DNA of 64,000 nt from Agarivorans sp050870875 (GCF_050870875.2 NZ_CP194041.2:4464001-4528000), one strand, 5' to 3'; positions 35,077 to 44,846 are shown, numbered from the stretch's first letter. Numbers and translations: made by a program. The notes: a model not told the origin generated them from the sequence alone.

Positions 35077-37181
35077 TACTCAGCACTCACCTTCGTAGAC
35101 TCTTCGCTATCTGAAGTTGCTGCGCCGCTCGCTTCACCCGCTTTCTTTTGCTCGCGTAATTGTTTTTCTTTTAAATAATCAATATATTCTTGAACTTCTG
35201 GAGAAACGTCATCCACCGAATTAAATTCAGGTAAAACGGGTACTTTTGTTTCGGGCATTAAGGCTACACCCAACTCTTCACGTAGCAATTGTTGCGCTCG
35301 AATTTGGCTATATTTGCGAGAGCTAATATTTTGCATGGTTGCCGCATCACGAATGATGGTCGGACGAATAAAAATCATCAGATTACGTTTGGTCTTCTTG
35401 GAATTGGTAGAGCGGAATAAATGTCCCAATATTGGAATATCCCCCAGCAAAGGCACCTTCGACTCACTTTCTTCGATTTGGTCGTCTAATAGACCCCCTA
35501 AGATAATGGTATCGCCACTGTCTACCAATACCGTGGTCGAAAGTTGACGTTTGGCAAACACGATGTCCACCGAGGTTTGCCCTTGCACCTTAGAGACTTC
35601 TTGCTCAATGGTTAGCTGTACTGCATTGCCCTCATTGATTTGTGGCGTGACTTTCAATTTCACCCCGACCTCTTTACGATCCACCGTAGTGAAGGGATTA
35701 TCATTTCCGCTACTTGAGGCAGAACCGGTAAGCACCGGAACTTCTTCACCCACGGTAAAGTAGGCTTCCTGATTATCAAGGGTGGTGATCGATGGTGTCG
35801 CGAGTAAATTAGAACGAGAATCGGTCGCAGCCGCTTGTAGTAATACTCCCCAATCGGTGCCATAGAAACCAAAGGCAGCCCCGGTGACCTTAGATAAGGC
35901 GCTAGCCAAAGTAGAAACATCACCATCGGTATCTGGGTTTACAGTACAAGTGCCATCATTACACACCGTACTCCCTTTGGTCGGTTGAGCATCGTAAATA
36001 CCCGCGCCAAGCTCAGAGACAGACATACCTACATTATTAAACTGGGTCCCTCCGGCAGCAGTGGCCCATTGAACCCCAAGACTCACGCCATCTCCTTCCG
36101 CCACTTCTACAATGATCGCCTCTACATTGACTTGCGCGCGACGAATATCAAGCTGGTTAATCACCCCTTCTAGGGTGCGCATAGTATCGGGTTGGGCGGT
36201 GATCACTAAGGCATTGGTATCCTCGTGAGCTTCAATCGAAAAATTACCGCGAGCATTATTGGCAGAGGCCTTTTTTCCGCCCCCTGCAGCTTCGGCGGCC
36301 ACCGTCTCACTAACCCCTTTCAGCACATCCACTAAGTCGGTGGCTTTGGCATACTTCAAATAAAATACGCGAGTATTGCCATAGGTTTCGAGTTCACTAT
36401 CTAACTTACTCACTAAGCTGACCACCCGCGCACGCGCGCCTGGCTCTCCAGATACAACAATGCTATTGGTTCGCTCATCGGCAACCACTTTGGGTATCAA
36501 TAAACTAGCCGCTGCTCCCTTACCACTTTTATTGGTGGTTAAGGATTCAATAATGCGTACCAACTCACCGGCAGATGCAAATTTCAGGCGAATAATATCC
36601 ACTTCCTGATCACCCGCTTTATCCACCCGACGAATAATTTCAACTAAACGATTCACCACCGCGGCGCGACCGGTTAGCATAATCACGTTGGAAGGGTCAT
36701 AGTGCACAACGTTACCGCCACCAGCGTTATCATTCAGCTGGCGCAACAAGGGGGCAAGTTCTCGAACCGAAACATTTTTAACAGCAACCACCCGAGTCAC
36801 CATTTCATCACCCGCGGCTTGACCATCCTGGTCCACCACAGGGATCGCCCCAGCCTTGGCATCTTTAGAGCGAACAACCTTCACCACGCCATTAGGCATA
36901 TCAATAGCGGCAAAGCCATAAACTTCTAAGACATTGAGGAAAAACTGATAATACTGCTTCTCATCCAGTAAATCGTAACTCCGAACATTCACCTTACCGC
37001 GTACAGCAGGATCGACAATGATGGTTTTATTGAGATTACGCCCCACCGTGGTAATTAACTCATTAATATCGGCGTCTTTAAAATTAGCCGAGAACTCGGT
37101 GGCACTCACCACTGTGCATAGCCCTAATCCAATCAGGCCAATCAATATGTGGTGAATATAGCGTAACGCTTGCAACTTCAT
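35076..37181 (-). CDS. gspD: Type II secretion outer-membrane secretin D
   Basis: Outer-membrane secretin forming the exit gate; 701 residues. The Sec signal peptide ends around residue 27 (VVSA/TEF). Then come N0 (NFKDADINELITTVGRNLNK), the N1-N3 repeats to about residue 350, and the secretin core with TVGEEVPVLTGS and the VPLLGDIPILGHLF segment. The C-terminus is a charged, Ser/Glu-rich tail. No pilotin gene is adjacent. Confidence 0.97.
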   Translation of the reverse strand: MKLQALRYIHHILIGLIGLGLCTVVSATEFSANFKDADINELITTVGRNLNKTIIVDPAVRGKVNVRSYDLLDEKQYYQFFLNVLEVYGFAAIDMPNGVVKVVRSKDAKAGAIPVVDQDGQAAGDEMVTRVVAVKNVSVRELAPLLRQLNDNAGGGNVVHYDPSNVIMLTGRAAVVNRLVEIIRRVDKAGDQEVDIIRLKFASAGELVRIIESLTTNKSGKGAAASLLIPKVVADERTNSIVVSGEPGARARVVSLVSKLDSELETYGNTRVFYLKYAKATDLVDVLKGVSETVAAEAAGGGKKASANNARGNFSIEAHEDTNALVITAQPDTMRTLEGVINQLDIRRAQVNVEAIIVEVAEGDGVSLGVQWATAAGGTQFNNVGMSVSELGAGIYDAQPTKGSTVCNDGTCTVNPDTDGDVSTLASALSKVTGAAFGFYGTDWGVLLQAAATDSRSNLLATPSITTLDNQEAYFTVGEEVPVLTGSASSSGNDNPFTTVDRKEVGVKLKVTPQINEGNAVQLTIEQEVSKVQGQTSVDIVFAKRQLSTTVLVDSGDTIILGGLLDDQIEESESKVPLLGDIPILGHLFRSTNSKKTKRNLMIFIRPTIIRDAATMQNISSRKYSQIRAQQLLREELGVALMPETKVPVLPEFNSVDDVSPEVQEYIDYLKEKQLREQKKAGEASGAATSDSEESTKVSAE

Positions 37182-37199
37182 CTAAAAATATCTCCGGTA

Positions 37200-38084
37200 C
37201 TATTCATTCGGCAGGCTGAAGAAAATATCCTGTAGCTGGCCATCTCGTTCTACGGTTATCGTAATATCCGTGAGATCCGCCATCTCTTGCATCACTTGCA
37301 TTGCTTGCGCGTTATCGCGCAGATCAAATCCATTTAGCGCAACCGCTAAATCCCCCGCTTTTAATCCAACTTGCTCAAACACTCCCTTATTTTTACCTGG
37401 ATTCACTCGATAGCCAGTTAAAGCACCATCTCGTCGCACCGGGGAAATTCTGATGTAATCAGTTAACTTAGAAGGATCTTTCAAGACTTCTTTCACGTCC
37501 ACTTTAAGCTGTTTTGCTGTTGCGGTACTAGAGCCAGTTGCTTTAAAGCGAAGATTAGTGCGAGCAGATGCAACTTTATTGTCGGGATCTAATAACAGAC
37601 TTTCGTAAACCCCACGGTGCAACAAAATAACCCGATCGACTTGGATTTCTTTAATCACCGCTTGCGTACCTTGGATCGACTCATCTAAACCATAGGTTTG
37701 TTGCTTACCTTTATTTTCAATAATCGCCAGCGATTTGGCAGGGTCACTACTCGCAACCAAACCGGAAAGTGTTAATTTTAAAGAGGTCTTCGGTGCTTCG
37801 GTCGAAGCTGGTCGAGCAATCACTTTAGAGGCTTTTTTAGCCTGATATTCACCAAACAAATTCAGTTTAAGCAAGCGAGTCAAATCGACTTGTTGATGGT
37901 TACCAAGGGTATCTACTGCTTGTGGAACCCAGCGAAAAGACGGCGCCTGTCGAGGGAATAACAACCAAGTAATCGTGGCTAACTGATAGGCCGCAATACA
38001 TAACAAAAGCACAGTGACGACGACACTACTCTTTCGTGATGGAACATAGCGAACAAGCTGAGCTGAGAGAGATTTAATATCCAT
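37200..38084 (-). CDS. gspC: Type II secretion system protein C
   Basis: Bitopic protein connecting the inner-membrane platform to the secretin; 294 residues. It has a membrane anchor at about 22-42, a homology-region domain (about 85-180) that binds the secretin N0 domain, and a C-terminal PDZ domain (about 205-290) with GVFEQVGLKAGDLAVALNG. First gene of gspC-N. The promoter must lie in the 255-bp gap shared with divergent hslR. Confidence 0.95.
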   Translation of the reverse strand: MDIKSLSAQLVRYVPSRKSSVVVTVLLLCIAAYQLATITWLLFPRQAPSFRWVPQAVDTLGNHQQVDLTRLLKLNLFGEYQAKKASKVIARPASTEAPKTSLKLTLSGLVASSDPAKSLAIIENKGKQQTYGLDESIQGTQAVIKEIQVDRVILLHRGVYESLLLDPDNKVASARTNLRFKATGSSTATAKQLKVDVKEVLKDPSKLTDYIRISPVRRDGALTGYRVNPGKNKGVFEQVGLKAGDLAVALNGFDLRDNAQAMQVMQEMADLTDITITVERDGQLQDIFFSLPNE

Positions 38085-38339
38085 TTATTCTTATAATACA
38101 TCTGACATCGCTATACGATTATCCAGGTTCCTTATGAAATATCCAAGGTAAGCCGCCAAGCACGGAAGTTATTCATTCTAAAGACACTTGGCAACAGAAC
38201 AAGTGCTGTAAGAACAAAAGTTGCGTTGTTTTGCACTTTTATTACTTTTATGTTGTATAACGCACTAAACTGGGCGATAGCGAGCGTCCATAAAGCTGAT
38301 ATAATTTAACAACTAATAGACCAGCAAGCTAAACTTTTT

Positions 38340-38735
38340 ATGAAACCTCAAACATCTAAAGACTCAGCAACGCGCATCGACAAATGGTTGTGGGCCGCTC
38401 GTTTTTATAAAACTCGTGGACTCGCTCGCGAAATGGTGATGGGCGGAAAAGTCCACTACAACCAACAACGCTGTAAACCAAGTCGCAACGTTGAAATTGG
38501 TGCCACCATGAGTCTATGGCAAGGCCAGCAATATATTGAACTGGTAATATTACAAGTCAGTGACAAACGCGGCCCAGCATCTCAGGCTCAACAACTCTAT
38601 CAAGAAACCGAGGACAGCCTCAAGAAACGCGAACAACAAACATTACAACGTAAGCTGTTAGCACAAAATACTAGTCCAGAACGACGCCCCGATAAAAAGC
38701 AGCGTCGTCAAATAATTCAGTTTAAACAAAAATAG
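38340..38735 (+). CDS. hslR: Ribosome-associated heat-shock protein Hsp15
   Basis: Small basic RNA-binding protein that rescues stalled 50S subunits carrying peptidyl-tRNA; 131 residues. The S4 RNA-binding domain spans about 12-60 (RIDKWLWAARFYKTRGLA, VMGGKVHYN). The C-terminal third is rich in Lys, Arg and Gln. It is followed 12 bp later by hslO, the same order as in E. coli. Confidence 0.95.
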   Translation: MKPQTSKDSATRIDKWLWAARFYKTRGLAREMVMGGKVHYNQQRCKPSRNVEIGATMSLWQGQQYIELVILQVSDKRGPASQAQQLYQETEDSLKKREQQTLQRKLLAQNTSPERRPDKKQRRQIIQFKQK

Positions 38736-38747
38736 TCAGGTCTAAAC

Positions 38748-39629
38748 ATGAAGCAAGACATTCTAAACCGTTATATATTCGAAGATTATAATCTGCGTGG
38801 TGAGTTAGTTCAGCTACAGCAAAGCTACCAAGAAATCGTCGGACAAAAAAACTACCCAAGCCCCATCCAAAACTTATTAGGTGAGTTGCTTGCCGCAACT
38901 TGCTTACTGACCGCGACGCTAAAATTTGAAGGTGACATCACCGTGCAAATTCAAGGCGATGGCCCGGTTAGCATGGTTGCCGTGAGTGGCACCGAACAAC
39001 AACAAATGCGCGGCGTAGCGAATTGGAAAGGAGCCATCGACCCTCAAATCAGCTTTAGCGAACTGGTGGGTAAAGGGCACATTGTAATTACCATTACCCC
39101 AACCCAAGGCGAACGCTACCAAGGGATCGTGAATATTGATCCTGCAGGAGTGGCAGCCAGTATCGAAAGCTACTTTCAGCAGTCAGAACAACTCAATACC
39201 CGCATTTGGTTATTTACTGGGATCCATCAACAACAGCCTTACGCGAGTGGCTTATTCCTACAAGCTCTGCCAGCCAGCCAAGCAGAAGATAAGGAACACT
39301 TTCAACTAATCGCCACTTTAAGCGATACCACCACGGCGGCAGAGAGCTTTGAATTGGACGCGGAGCAATTACTCTACCGTCTATATCATGAGCATCAAGT
39401 TAGATTGTATGAGCCACAACAAGTCAGTTTCAAATGTAGTTGCTCAACACAGCGCTGTGAAACTGCATTAATGAACATAGACCATCAAGAATTGTTAGAT
39501 ATTTGTCATGAACGTGGACATATTTCCATGCATTGCGACTATTGCGGGCATGAGTATCAATTCAACGAAGCCGACATAGAAAACTTTTCTCAAGACAAAC
39601 TATCGACAAACCCAAGCAACCTTCACTAA
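38748..39629 (+). CDS. hslO: Redox-regulated chaperone Hsp33
   Basis: Cytosolic holdase activated by oxidation; 293 residues. The C-terminal zinc switch is complete: Cys230 and Cys232 (CSC) with Cys263 and Cys266 (CDYC). The N-terminal domain carries the conserved LLGELLAATCLL and QGDGPV segments. Second gene of hslRO. A 9-bp stem-loop follows at 39640-39665, without a T-run. Confidence 0.96.
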   Translation: MKQDILNRYIFEDYNLRGELVQLQQSYQEIVGQKNYPSPIQNLLGELLAATCLLTATLKFEGDITVQIQGDGPVSMVAVSGTEQQQMRGVANWKGAIDPQISFSELVGKGHIVITITPTQGERYQGIVNIDPAGVAASIESYFQQSEQLNTRIWLFTGIHQQQPYASGLFLQALPASQAEDKEHFQLIATLSDTTTAAESFELDAEQLLYRLYHEHQVRLYEPQQVSFKCSCSTQRCETALMNIDHQELLDICHERGHISMHCDYCGHEYQFNEADIENFSQDKLSTNPSNLH

Positions 39630-39639
39630 ACTAGGCCAA

Positions 39640-39665
39640 GGGAATGCGTGTTTCATCGCATTTCC
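39640..39665 (+). terminator. Stem-loop after hslO, terminator-like
   Basis: Arms 39640-39648 and 39657-39665 pair over nine bases, with one G-U. No T-run follows, so if it ends the hslRO transcript it may need Rho, or it may only protect the 3' end. Confidence 0.4.
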
Positions 39666-39808
39666 TGATCACAATAAATATAACCATAATAAAATGTGCT
39701 GGTAATTTGACGCCCTTCTCTTTTTACACCCGTTAAAGAGCTAGAATCAAAACCATTACTAACAAAAATATAATATAAATCTTACCTCTCTACCTACAGG
39801 AGACTGCT

Positions 39809-41434
39809 ATGCTAGACGTTGCAGAAAAGGATCAGGTGATCAACCTGACGCAATACGGCATCAAAGACGTGTCGGAAATTATTTACAACCCTTCTTATGA
39901 AACACTCTACCAAGAAGAAACCCGACCCGAATTAACTGGTTACGAAAAAGGAATTGTAACTCAGTCTGGAGCCGTTGCGGTTGACACCGGGATCTTTACC
40001 GGACGTTCCCCCAAAGATAAATACATCGTGTTAGATGATTCCACCCGAGACAGTATGTGGTGGACTTCTGAGCAAGCTAAAAATGATAACAAACCGATCG
40101 ATCCGGCAGTCTGGACCGATCTCAAAAAAATAGTAGCCGACCAACTCTCTGGTAAACGCCTGTTTGTGGTCGACACCTTTTGTGGTGCCAACCCCGATAC
40201 GCGTTTAAAAGTGCGTTTCATTGTAGAAGTGGCTTGGCAAGCCCACTTTGTGACCAATATGTTTATTCGTCCAAGCGCAGAAGAGCTGGTCGATTATGAG
40301 CCAGACTTCGTAGTGATGAACGGCTCTAAAACCACCAATCCTAACTGGCAAAAACAAGGTCTTAACTCCGAGAACTTTACGGTTTTCAATATGACCGAAA
40401 AAATGCAAGTCATTGGTGGTACTTGGTACGGCGGCGAAATGAAGAAAGGCATGTTCGCCATGATGAACTACTATTTGCCACTCAATGGCGTAGCCTCGAT
40501 GCATTGCTCTGCCAACGTGGGTGAAAAAGGTGATACAGCGATTTTCTTTGGTCTATCAGGCACTGGGAAAACCACTCTGTCAACCGATCCGAAACGCCAA
40601 CTCATTGGGGATGACGAGCACGGCTGGGACGATGAAGGCATATTTAACTTTGAAGGTGGCTGCTACGCAAAAACCATCAAATTGAGTAAAGAAGCTGAGC
40701 CTGATATTTATCATGCGATTAAACGGGATGCCTTGTTAGAAAACGTAACCGTGCGCAATGATGGCAGCGTAAACTATGACGATGGGTCGAAAACCGAAAA
40801 TACTCGCGTTTCTTACCCGATTTACCACATTGAAAATATCGTGAAGCCAGTATCTAAGGCCGGACCTGCGCAAAAAGTAATTTTCTTAACTGCCGATGCA
40901 TTTGGCGTGCTACCACCAGTTGCCAAACTCACCGCAGAACAAACCAAGTATCATTTCCTATCTGGCTTTACCGCCAAATTAGCGGGTACAGAACGTGGGA
41001 TTACTGAGCCAACACCAACCTTCTCTGCCTGTTTTGGAGCGGCGTTTCTAACTTTACACCCCACCCAATATGCTGAAGTACTGGTCAAACGGATGGAAGC
41101 GGCTGGCGCAGAAGCTTACTTGGTGAACACCGGTTGGAACGGTACTGGTAAACGGATCTCGATTAAAGATACACGAGCAATCATCGATGCAATTCTCGAT
41201 GGTTCTATTGAACAGCAAACCACTAAAATCTTGCCGATCTTCAATCTAGAAGTCCCCACAGCATTGCCGGGGGCAGATAGTGAGATCTTAGATCCACGAG
41301 ATACCTATCAGGATCCATTGCAATGGCAAAGTAAAGCTGAAGATTTGGCCCAGCGTTTTATCAAAAACTTTGATAAATATACTGATAATGCCGAAGGAAA
41401 AGCTTTAGTCGCAGCGGGTCCACAACTCGACTAA
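39809..41434 (+). CDS. pckA: Phosphoenolpyruvate carboxykinase (ATP)
   Basis: Gluconeogenic enzyme converting oxaloacetate and ATP to phosphoenolpyruvate, CO2 and ADP; 541 residues, the normal length. The kinase-1a P-loop is GLSGTGKT at 248-255, followed by the metal-binding DDEHGWDDEG. TGRSPKDKYIV and YHFLSGFTAKLAGTE are family signatures. A strong AGGAG site precedes the ATG. Single gene with its own terminator, following hslRO as in E. coli and vibrios. Confidence 0.97.
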   Translation: MLDVAEKDQVINLTQYGIKDVSEIIYNPSYETLYQEETRPELTGYEKGIVTQSGAVAVDTGIFTGRSPKDKYIVLDDSTRDSMWWTSEQAKNDNKPIDPAVWTDLKKIVADQLSGKRLFVVDTFCGANPDTRLKVRFIVEVAWQAHFVTNMFIRPSAEELVDYEPDFVVMNGSKTTNPNWQKQGLNSENFTVFNMTEKMQVIGGTWYGGEMKKGMFAMMNYYLPLNGVASMHCSANVGEKGDTAIFFGLSGTGKTTLSTDPKRQLIGDDEHGWDDEGIFNFEGGCYAKTIKLSKEAEPDIYHAIKRDALLENVTVRNDGSVNYDDGSKTENTRVSYPIYHIENIVKPVSKAGPAQKVIFLTADAFGVLPPVAKLTAEQTKYHFLSGFTAKLAGTERGITEPTPTFSACFGAAFLTLHPTQYAEVLVKRMEAAGAEAYLVNTGWNGTGKRISIKDTRAIIDAILDGSIEQQTTKILPIFNLEVPTALPGADSEILDPRDTYQDPLQWQSKAEDLAQRFIKNFDKYTDNAEGKALVAAGPQLD

Positions 41435-41457
41435 TCAATTCACATTGATTGAACGAT

Positions 41458-41494
41458 AAAATGCCAGATGGTGATACCAGCTGGCATTTTTATT
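41458..41494 (+). terminator. Intrinsic terminator of pckA
   Basis: A long hairpin: a ten-pair outer stem (41458-41467 with 41481-41490) and an inner TGGT/ACCA stem, followed by T-rich TATTT. Confidence 0.9.
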
Positions 41495-41534
41495 TCCGTC
41501 AGTTGGAACGGGTTTATCGCTCTGGCGGCAAGAC

Positions 41535-41563
41535 GAAAAAAGGCTAGTGAAAGCTAGCCTTTG
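41535..41563 (-). terminator. Intrinsic terminator of the small exported-protein gene
   Basis: A perfect 9-bp stem (41539-41547 with 41554-41562) with a six-base loop. On the minus strand it runs into TTTTTT, 29 bp beyond the stop of the 83-residue protein gene. Confidence 0.85.
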
Positions 41564-41591
41564 ATTATTTTCATAGCGTACAACGACTCAT

Positions 41592-41843
41592 TTAACTAGC
41601 AGACGCAAAACCACTCCCACCAGAACCTGCACCACCACTACCAACACCAGGCATACTCGGTGGCGGTGGTGGCGTCAATAAACCTACAGGATTCAGCGCA
41701 GCAGGAAAAAATGGTGCCGAAAGCCCAGCAGGCGGTGCGGGTAAAGGCTGAGGCGGATCGGCAGCAAGCGCTAGTCCTGCCGCCATCATTTGCCCTGCCG
41801 AGACTAAGATCAGTAGCCATTTTGTTAACCGTATTTGCCTCAT
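41592..41843 (-). CDS. Small exported Pro/Gly-rich protein, unknown function
   Basis: An 83-residue protein with no relative I recognise. A Sec signal peptide (residues 1 to about 28, cut near ALA/ADP) is followed by a proline-rich half (about 30-65, including a PPPPP run) and a Gly/Ser/Ala-rich C-terminus (GSGGAGSGGSGF). It has a perfect AAGGAGG ribosome site 5 bases before the ATG and its own strong terminator, so it is very probably a real gene despite its low complexity. It lies on the same strand as the exopolysaccharide operon, 393 bp beyond its last gene. Confidence 0.7.
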   Translation of the reverse strand: MRQIRLTKWLLILVSAGQMMAAGLALAADPPQPLPAPPAGLSAPFFPAALNPVGLLTPPPPPSMPGVGSGGAGSGGSGFASAS

Positions 41844-42236
41844 AAGTCCTCCTTGAACTAGCGTGGCATAACTACAAATTTACTTACTGTTGAAATAGCA
41901 TCAAGCTCAAAAAAGCTCTACGGTCACGATTTCAACACCAAATACACTTCTTTTACAAAATCCATGCAAATAACAATCCAAATAATTTGCACAGAAAAAT
42001 CAATACGTTATTAAAATAATTTTTTCTGTTTTGTGAGCCATGTAAAATAAATTGACAAACTTAGCTGCGGTTATTTCTAAGGGCTAACCGCCTCACTCTG
42101 ATCGACGTAATAAATGCAGCATAAGTCGTTCATCCATTCTGAGAGACTCGACTGATAACAGTCATTACCACCATCGATCCTCTGTTTTCCAGTGACTCAT
42201 AACATTTTCCTCGACTGTATAAACAGCGAACAGCGC
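41844..42236. other. Intergenic region between the exopolysaccharide operon and the small exported-protein gene
   Basis: About 390 bp, AT-rich toward the left. No clear terminator for the operon is visible. On the minus strand an 11-residue frame, MSHWKTEDRWW (42200 to 42165), has GAGG 8 bases before its ATG. It ends in two Trp codons and is followed at once by a 5-bp hairpin (42150-42163). Its meaning is unclear. Confidence 0.4.
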
Positions 42237-43646
42237 CTATACATCCCTTAGATGCCCTTCTTTCGGCATCGTCGCAGCAACCATTCCCAGGCATAATACA
42301 ATAATGAAACTAGCGGCATTGGCAGGGGCCTGAAGATTAAAATCGACACTAATGTGGATCAACATCGCCACAATCGCCATCATGCATCCCAACGCTGTGG
42401 CCCGCATGAGTGGGTCCATTCTTTTTCTGATTGCGATCAAACATCTAATTAGAGTCCAAAGCACCGCTGCGCCTAAAACCGCCGTAGCAAACACTCCGTA
42501 CTCAATACTAAACTGCAGATAGTCGTTGTGTGCATGATCGTAAAATTGAGCTAAAGGCTGAGGCGCGTAGTTTTGAAACAAGGCATAAAAACTACCGGCA
42601 CCGCTGCCCGTGATAAAGAAGTCTTGAAGCATGTTCAAACTCCAATCAAACACCGCGACCCGCTCTTCTTCTGCCAATACTGTCGAACTTAGTCGCTCTC
42701 TTAGATTGTCTAAACCAAATAAGGAACTCACAATCAATACATCGATCAACAAGACACTCACAAAGAAGACGGTTAACGTACGTGGCCGCTTCCGAAACAA
42801 AACCAGAGCAAAACAAGCGCCAATAATAGTACTCACAAAAAAAGCACTATTGCCCATCCGCGAACGCGACATAACCAAACCAATCACCATAATCACCATG
42901 CAGAGCCTGATCAACATTTTACGACTCATGAATGCTTCAAGAATGCGTTTTAAGGACTGCTGCCAGCTGCTACTTTGTTGGGCATTCAGCTCCGACACGA
43001 CGAGGCTTAAACTCATGCACAAACATAAAATAAGATAATTCGCAAAGTGGTTTTTATACACAAAGGAACCCGTCGCATGGCTTGCCGTAGGGATCTCAAA
43101 TACTGGAGATGCCGCAACATCACTTAAAATGAGCATGGTGCCGTAAAAAGCTTGAAAGGTCCCACTCACGACAAAAGCTAGCATCAGCACTTGCATGCGT
43201 TCGCGGCAATTCAATAACAAACAACAATTGACCGCGAGTAAGAGATAACTGCAGCCCATCACTAAATTAACCAAGGTCCGATTGGGATCCAGTGACAACG
43301 GTGCCTCGCTGAGCGGCTCAACGCTAACGCTTGCAAGTTCACGAAAGCTGGCGGCAGCACCGCTCCACAAGCTAAGCATATCAATAGACAAGGGAAGTAA
43401 CTGAGCCAAAGCCACCAACTGCAAGATCCCTAAACCGAGTAACAAAAATCGGTTGGTTTTTAGCCACCCCCAAGGAAGGGCCTGGCGCCAACAGTAAACC
43501 AGTATCAAACTTTGCAGAGCAATCAATCCTTCCATAATCGACCAAGCCCAAGGTCGATTGCTGGCTAATGGAATTGGCAGCCACACCACTAACAACAGTA
43601 ATAGGCCAAAAGCAAATCGCTCTGTTTTGGGAGAAAACATGTCCAT
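42237..43646 (-). CDS. O-antigen ligase/Wzy-like membrane protein
   Basis: Polytopic inner-membrane protein of 469 residues, with about ten hydrophobic segments. Near residue 375 the periplasmic loop has YDHAHNDYLQFSIEYG, the signature of the O-antigen ligase/polymerase domain. It would polymerise or transfer lipid-linked glycan. The start at 43646 has AGGAG 5 bases ahead. Last gene of the exopolysaccharide operon. A second, different polymerase-like protein is encoded at 47794-48804, so which one polymerises the repeat unit is unresolved. Confidence 0.82.
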   Translation of the reverse strand: MDMFSPKTERFAFGLLLLLVVWLPIPLASNRPWAWSIMEGLIALQSLILVYCWRQALPWGWLKTNRFLLLGLGILQLVALAQLLPLSIDMLSLWSGAAASFRELASVSVEPLSEAPLSLDPNRTLVNLVMGCSYLLLAVNCCLLLNCRERMQVLMLAFVVSGTFQAFYGTMLILSDVAASPVFEIPTASHATGSFVYKNHFANYLILCLCMSLSLVVSELNAQQSSSWQQSLKRILEAFMSRKMLIRLCMVIMVIGLVMSRSRMGNSAFFVSTIIGACFALVLFRKRPRTLTVFFVSVLLIDVLIVSSLFGLDNLRERLSSTVLAEEERVAVFDWSLNMLQDFFITGSGAGSFYALFQNYAPQPLAQFYDHAHNDYLQFSIEYGVFATAVLGAAVLWTLIRCLIAIRKRMDPLMRATALGCMMAIVAMLIHISVDFNLQAPANAASFIIVLCLGMVAATMPKEGHLRDV

Positions 43647-43654
43647 CAAGGCTC

Positions 43655-44443
43655 CTAGGCTTTACGACTAAAAATATCAGGCTCAATCAGTGATGTGACG
43701 GTCGTTGCCAGTGTTCCTTGACAGCTAGCCGCAATCATTCCGGGGGTATCAATAAACAAACGTTGCGCTCGCGGCTGCCCACAAAGCAAACTCACCTTAT
43801 CGTAAGCTTGACTCAAATTTGGCTGACGCTTCTCCAATCCATGGCAATCACTCGCGACCACGTCAACCAAATCATCCTCTAGCATTTGAAATGCTGTTTG
43901 TTGAGCCGTCTGGCGAAATTCTCCCAACAATGCACCGGCTGTCACTTGAAATAAACAGCCTAAACGACGCCATTGGCTGACCAGATTAATTTCATTCCAT
44001 ACCCCACGATTTCGCTCGGGATGAGCGATTAAGGGAGTGATATTTCTCGCCGTTAACCACTTAATAAAATTATTAAACCCTTGTGGAACATGTCCATGGG
44101 GAAGCTCCAGTAGCAATACATCTTTATCTTTAAAGCGTCCCAATAAAGGCAACTTTCCCTGTTTATGCCAAAGCATAATTTCTGGGCACAGGTGCACTTC
44201 GGCAGCGTAATATAGTTGCAAAGGAAGTTGCTGAGCATGAAGCTCTCGATTTAATAGCTTGTAGCTATGGCGGATCGATTGTGGGGTATTATCAAAAACT
44301 CCCGGTAAGATATGGGGGGTAGCCAGCATCACTTCTATGCCATCATCTACTGCAGCACAGAGCATTTTTATACTTTGTCTTAAGTCTTTTGCCCCATCAT
44401 CAATTCCGGGTAGAATGTGACAGTGAATATCAACGAAGCCCAT
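43655..44443 (-). CDS. PHP-type protein-tyrosine phosphatase (CpsB/YwqE-like)
   Basis: A 262-residue metal-dependent phosphatase of the PHP family. Metal-binding motifs in order: DIHCHILPGIDDG (residues 5-17), TPHILPG, HPERNRG and SDCHG near the C-terminus. Relatives dephosphorylate the tyrosine kinase that controls capsule export. Here the Wzc-type kinase with a Tyr-rich tail is in the same operon, so it is the likely substrate (inference). This takes the place of the low-molecular-weight Wzb phosphatase common in enterobacteria. It overlaps the VanZ-like gene by 14 bp. Confidence 0.85.
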   Translation of the reverse strand: MGFVDIHCHILPGIDDGAKDLRQSIKMLCAAVDDGIEVMLATPHILPGVFDNTPQSIRHSYKLLNRELHAQQLPLQLYYAAEVHLCPEIMLWHKQGKLPLLGRFKDKDVLLLELPHGHVPQGFNNFIKWLTARNITPLIAHPERNRGVWNEINLVSQWRRLGCLFQVTAGALLGEFRQTAQQTAFQMLEDDLVDVVASDCHGLEKRQPNLSQAYDKVSLLCGQPRAQRLFIDTPGMIAASCQGTLATTVTSLIEPDIFSRKA

Positions 44444-44846
44444 GTTGCTGCTCCTTTTTTTGCTTAAGAAGAAAGAGGTAATGAAGCAATAACCAGCTGG
44501 TCAGCGCGCATAAAATACCAAACAAGTTACTGATTAAATCGGTCCACGAAAACTCTCGCGTAGGGATAAAACGCTGTAAATTTTCATCCACTGCAAAAAC
44601 CAATATGAGCAGTAAAATAAAACGACGAACGCGCTCTCGGTGCGCTTTTCCAAAACGACAAAAACCAAATAACAAAGCAATGGTACACAGGTAGGAAAAA
44701 ATAAGATGAGTCATCTTGTCGCCACCTAAAGCTATTTCCAGTCGCCAAAGGGACAAAGAAAACCAGCCAAGAGATTTAAGCACACTGCCTAAAACCACCA
44801 GCGAAACAACCGTTACTGCTACCACTTTTAAATTAATTACTGCCAT
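44430..44846 (-). CDS. VanZ-like family membrane protein
   Basis: A 138-residue protein with four hydrophobic segments and the VanZ-family polar signature spread along it: DKMTHLIFSY (about 43-52), then DENLQRFIPTREFSWTDLISNLFG (about 87-110). The molecular function of this family is unsettled. In exopolysaccharide operons it often sits beside VpsP-type proteins, as here. It overlaps the upstream gene by 10 bp and the phosphatase gene by 14 bp. Confidence 0.8.
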   Translation of the reverse strand: MAVINLKVVAVTVVSLVVLGSVLKSLGWFSLSLWRLEIALGGDKMTHLIFSYLCTIALLFGFCRFGKAHRERVRRFILLLILVFAVDENLQRFIPTREFSWTDLISNLFGILCALTSWLLLHYLFLLKQKKEQQHGLR

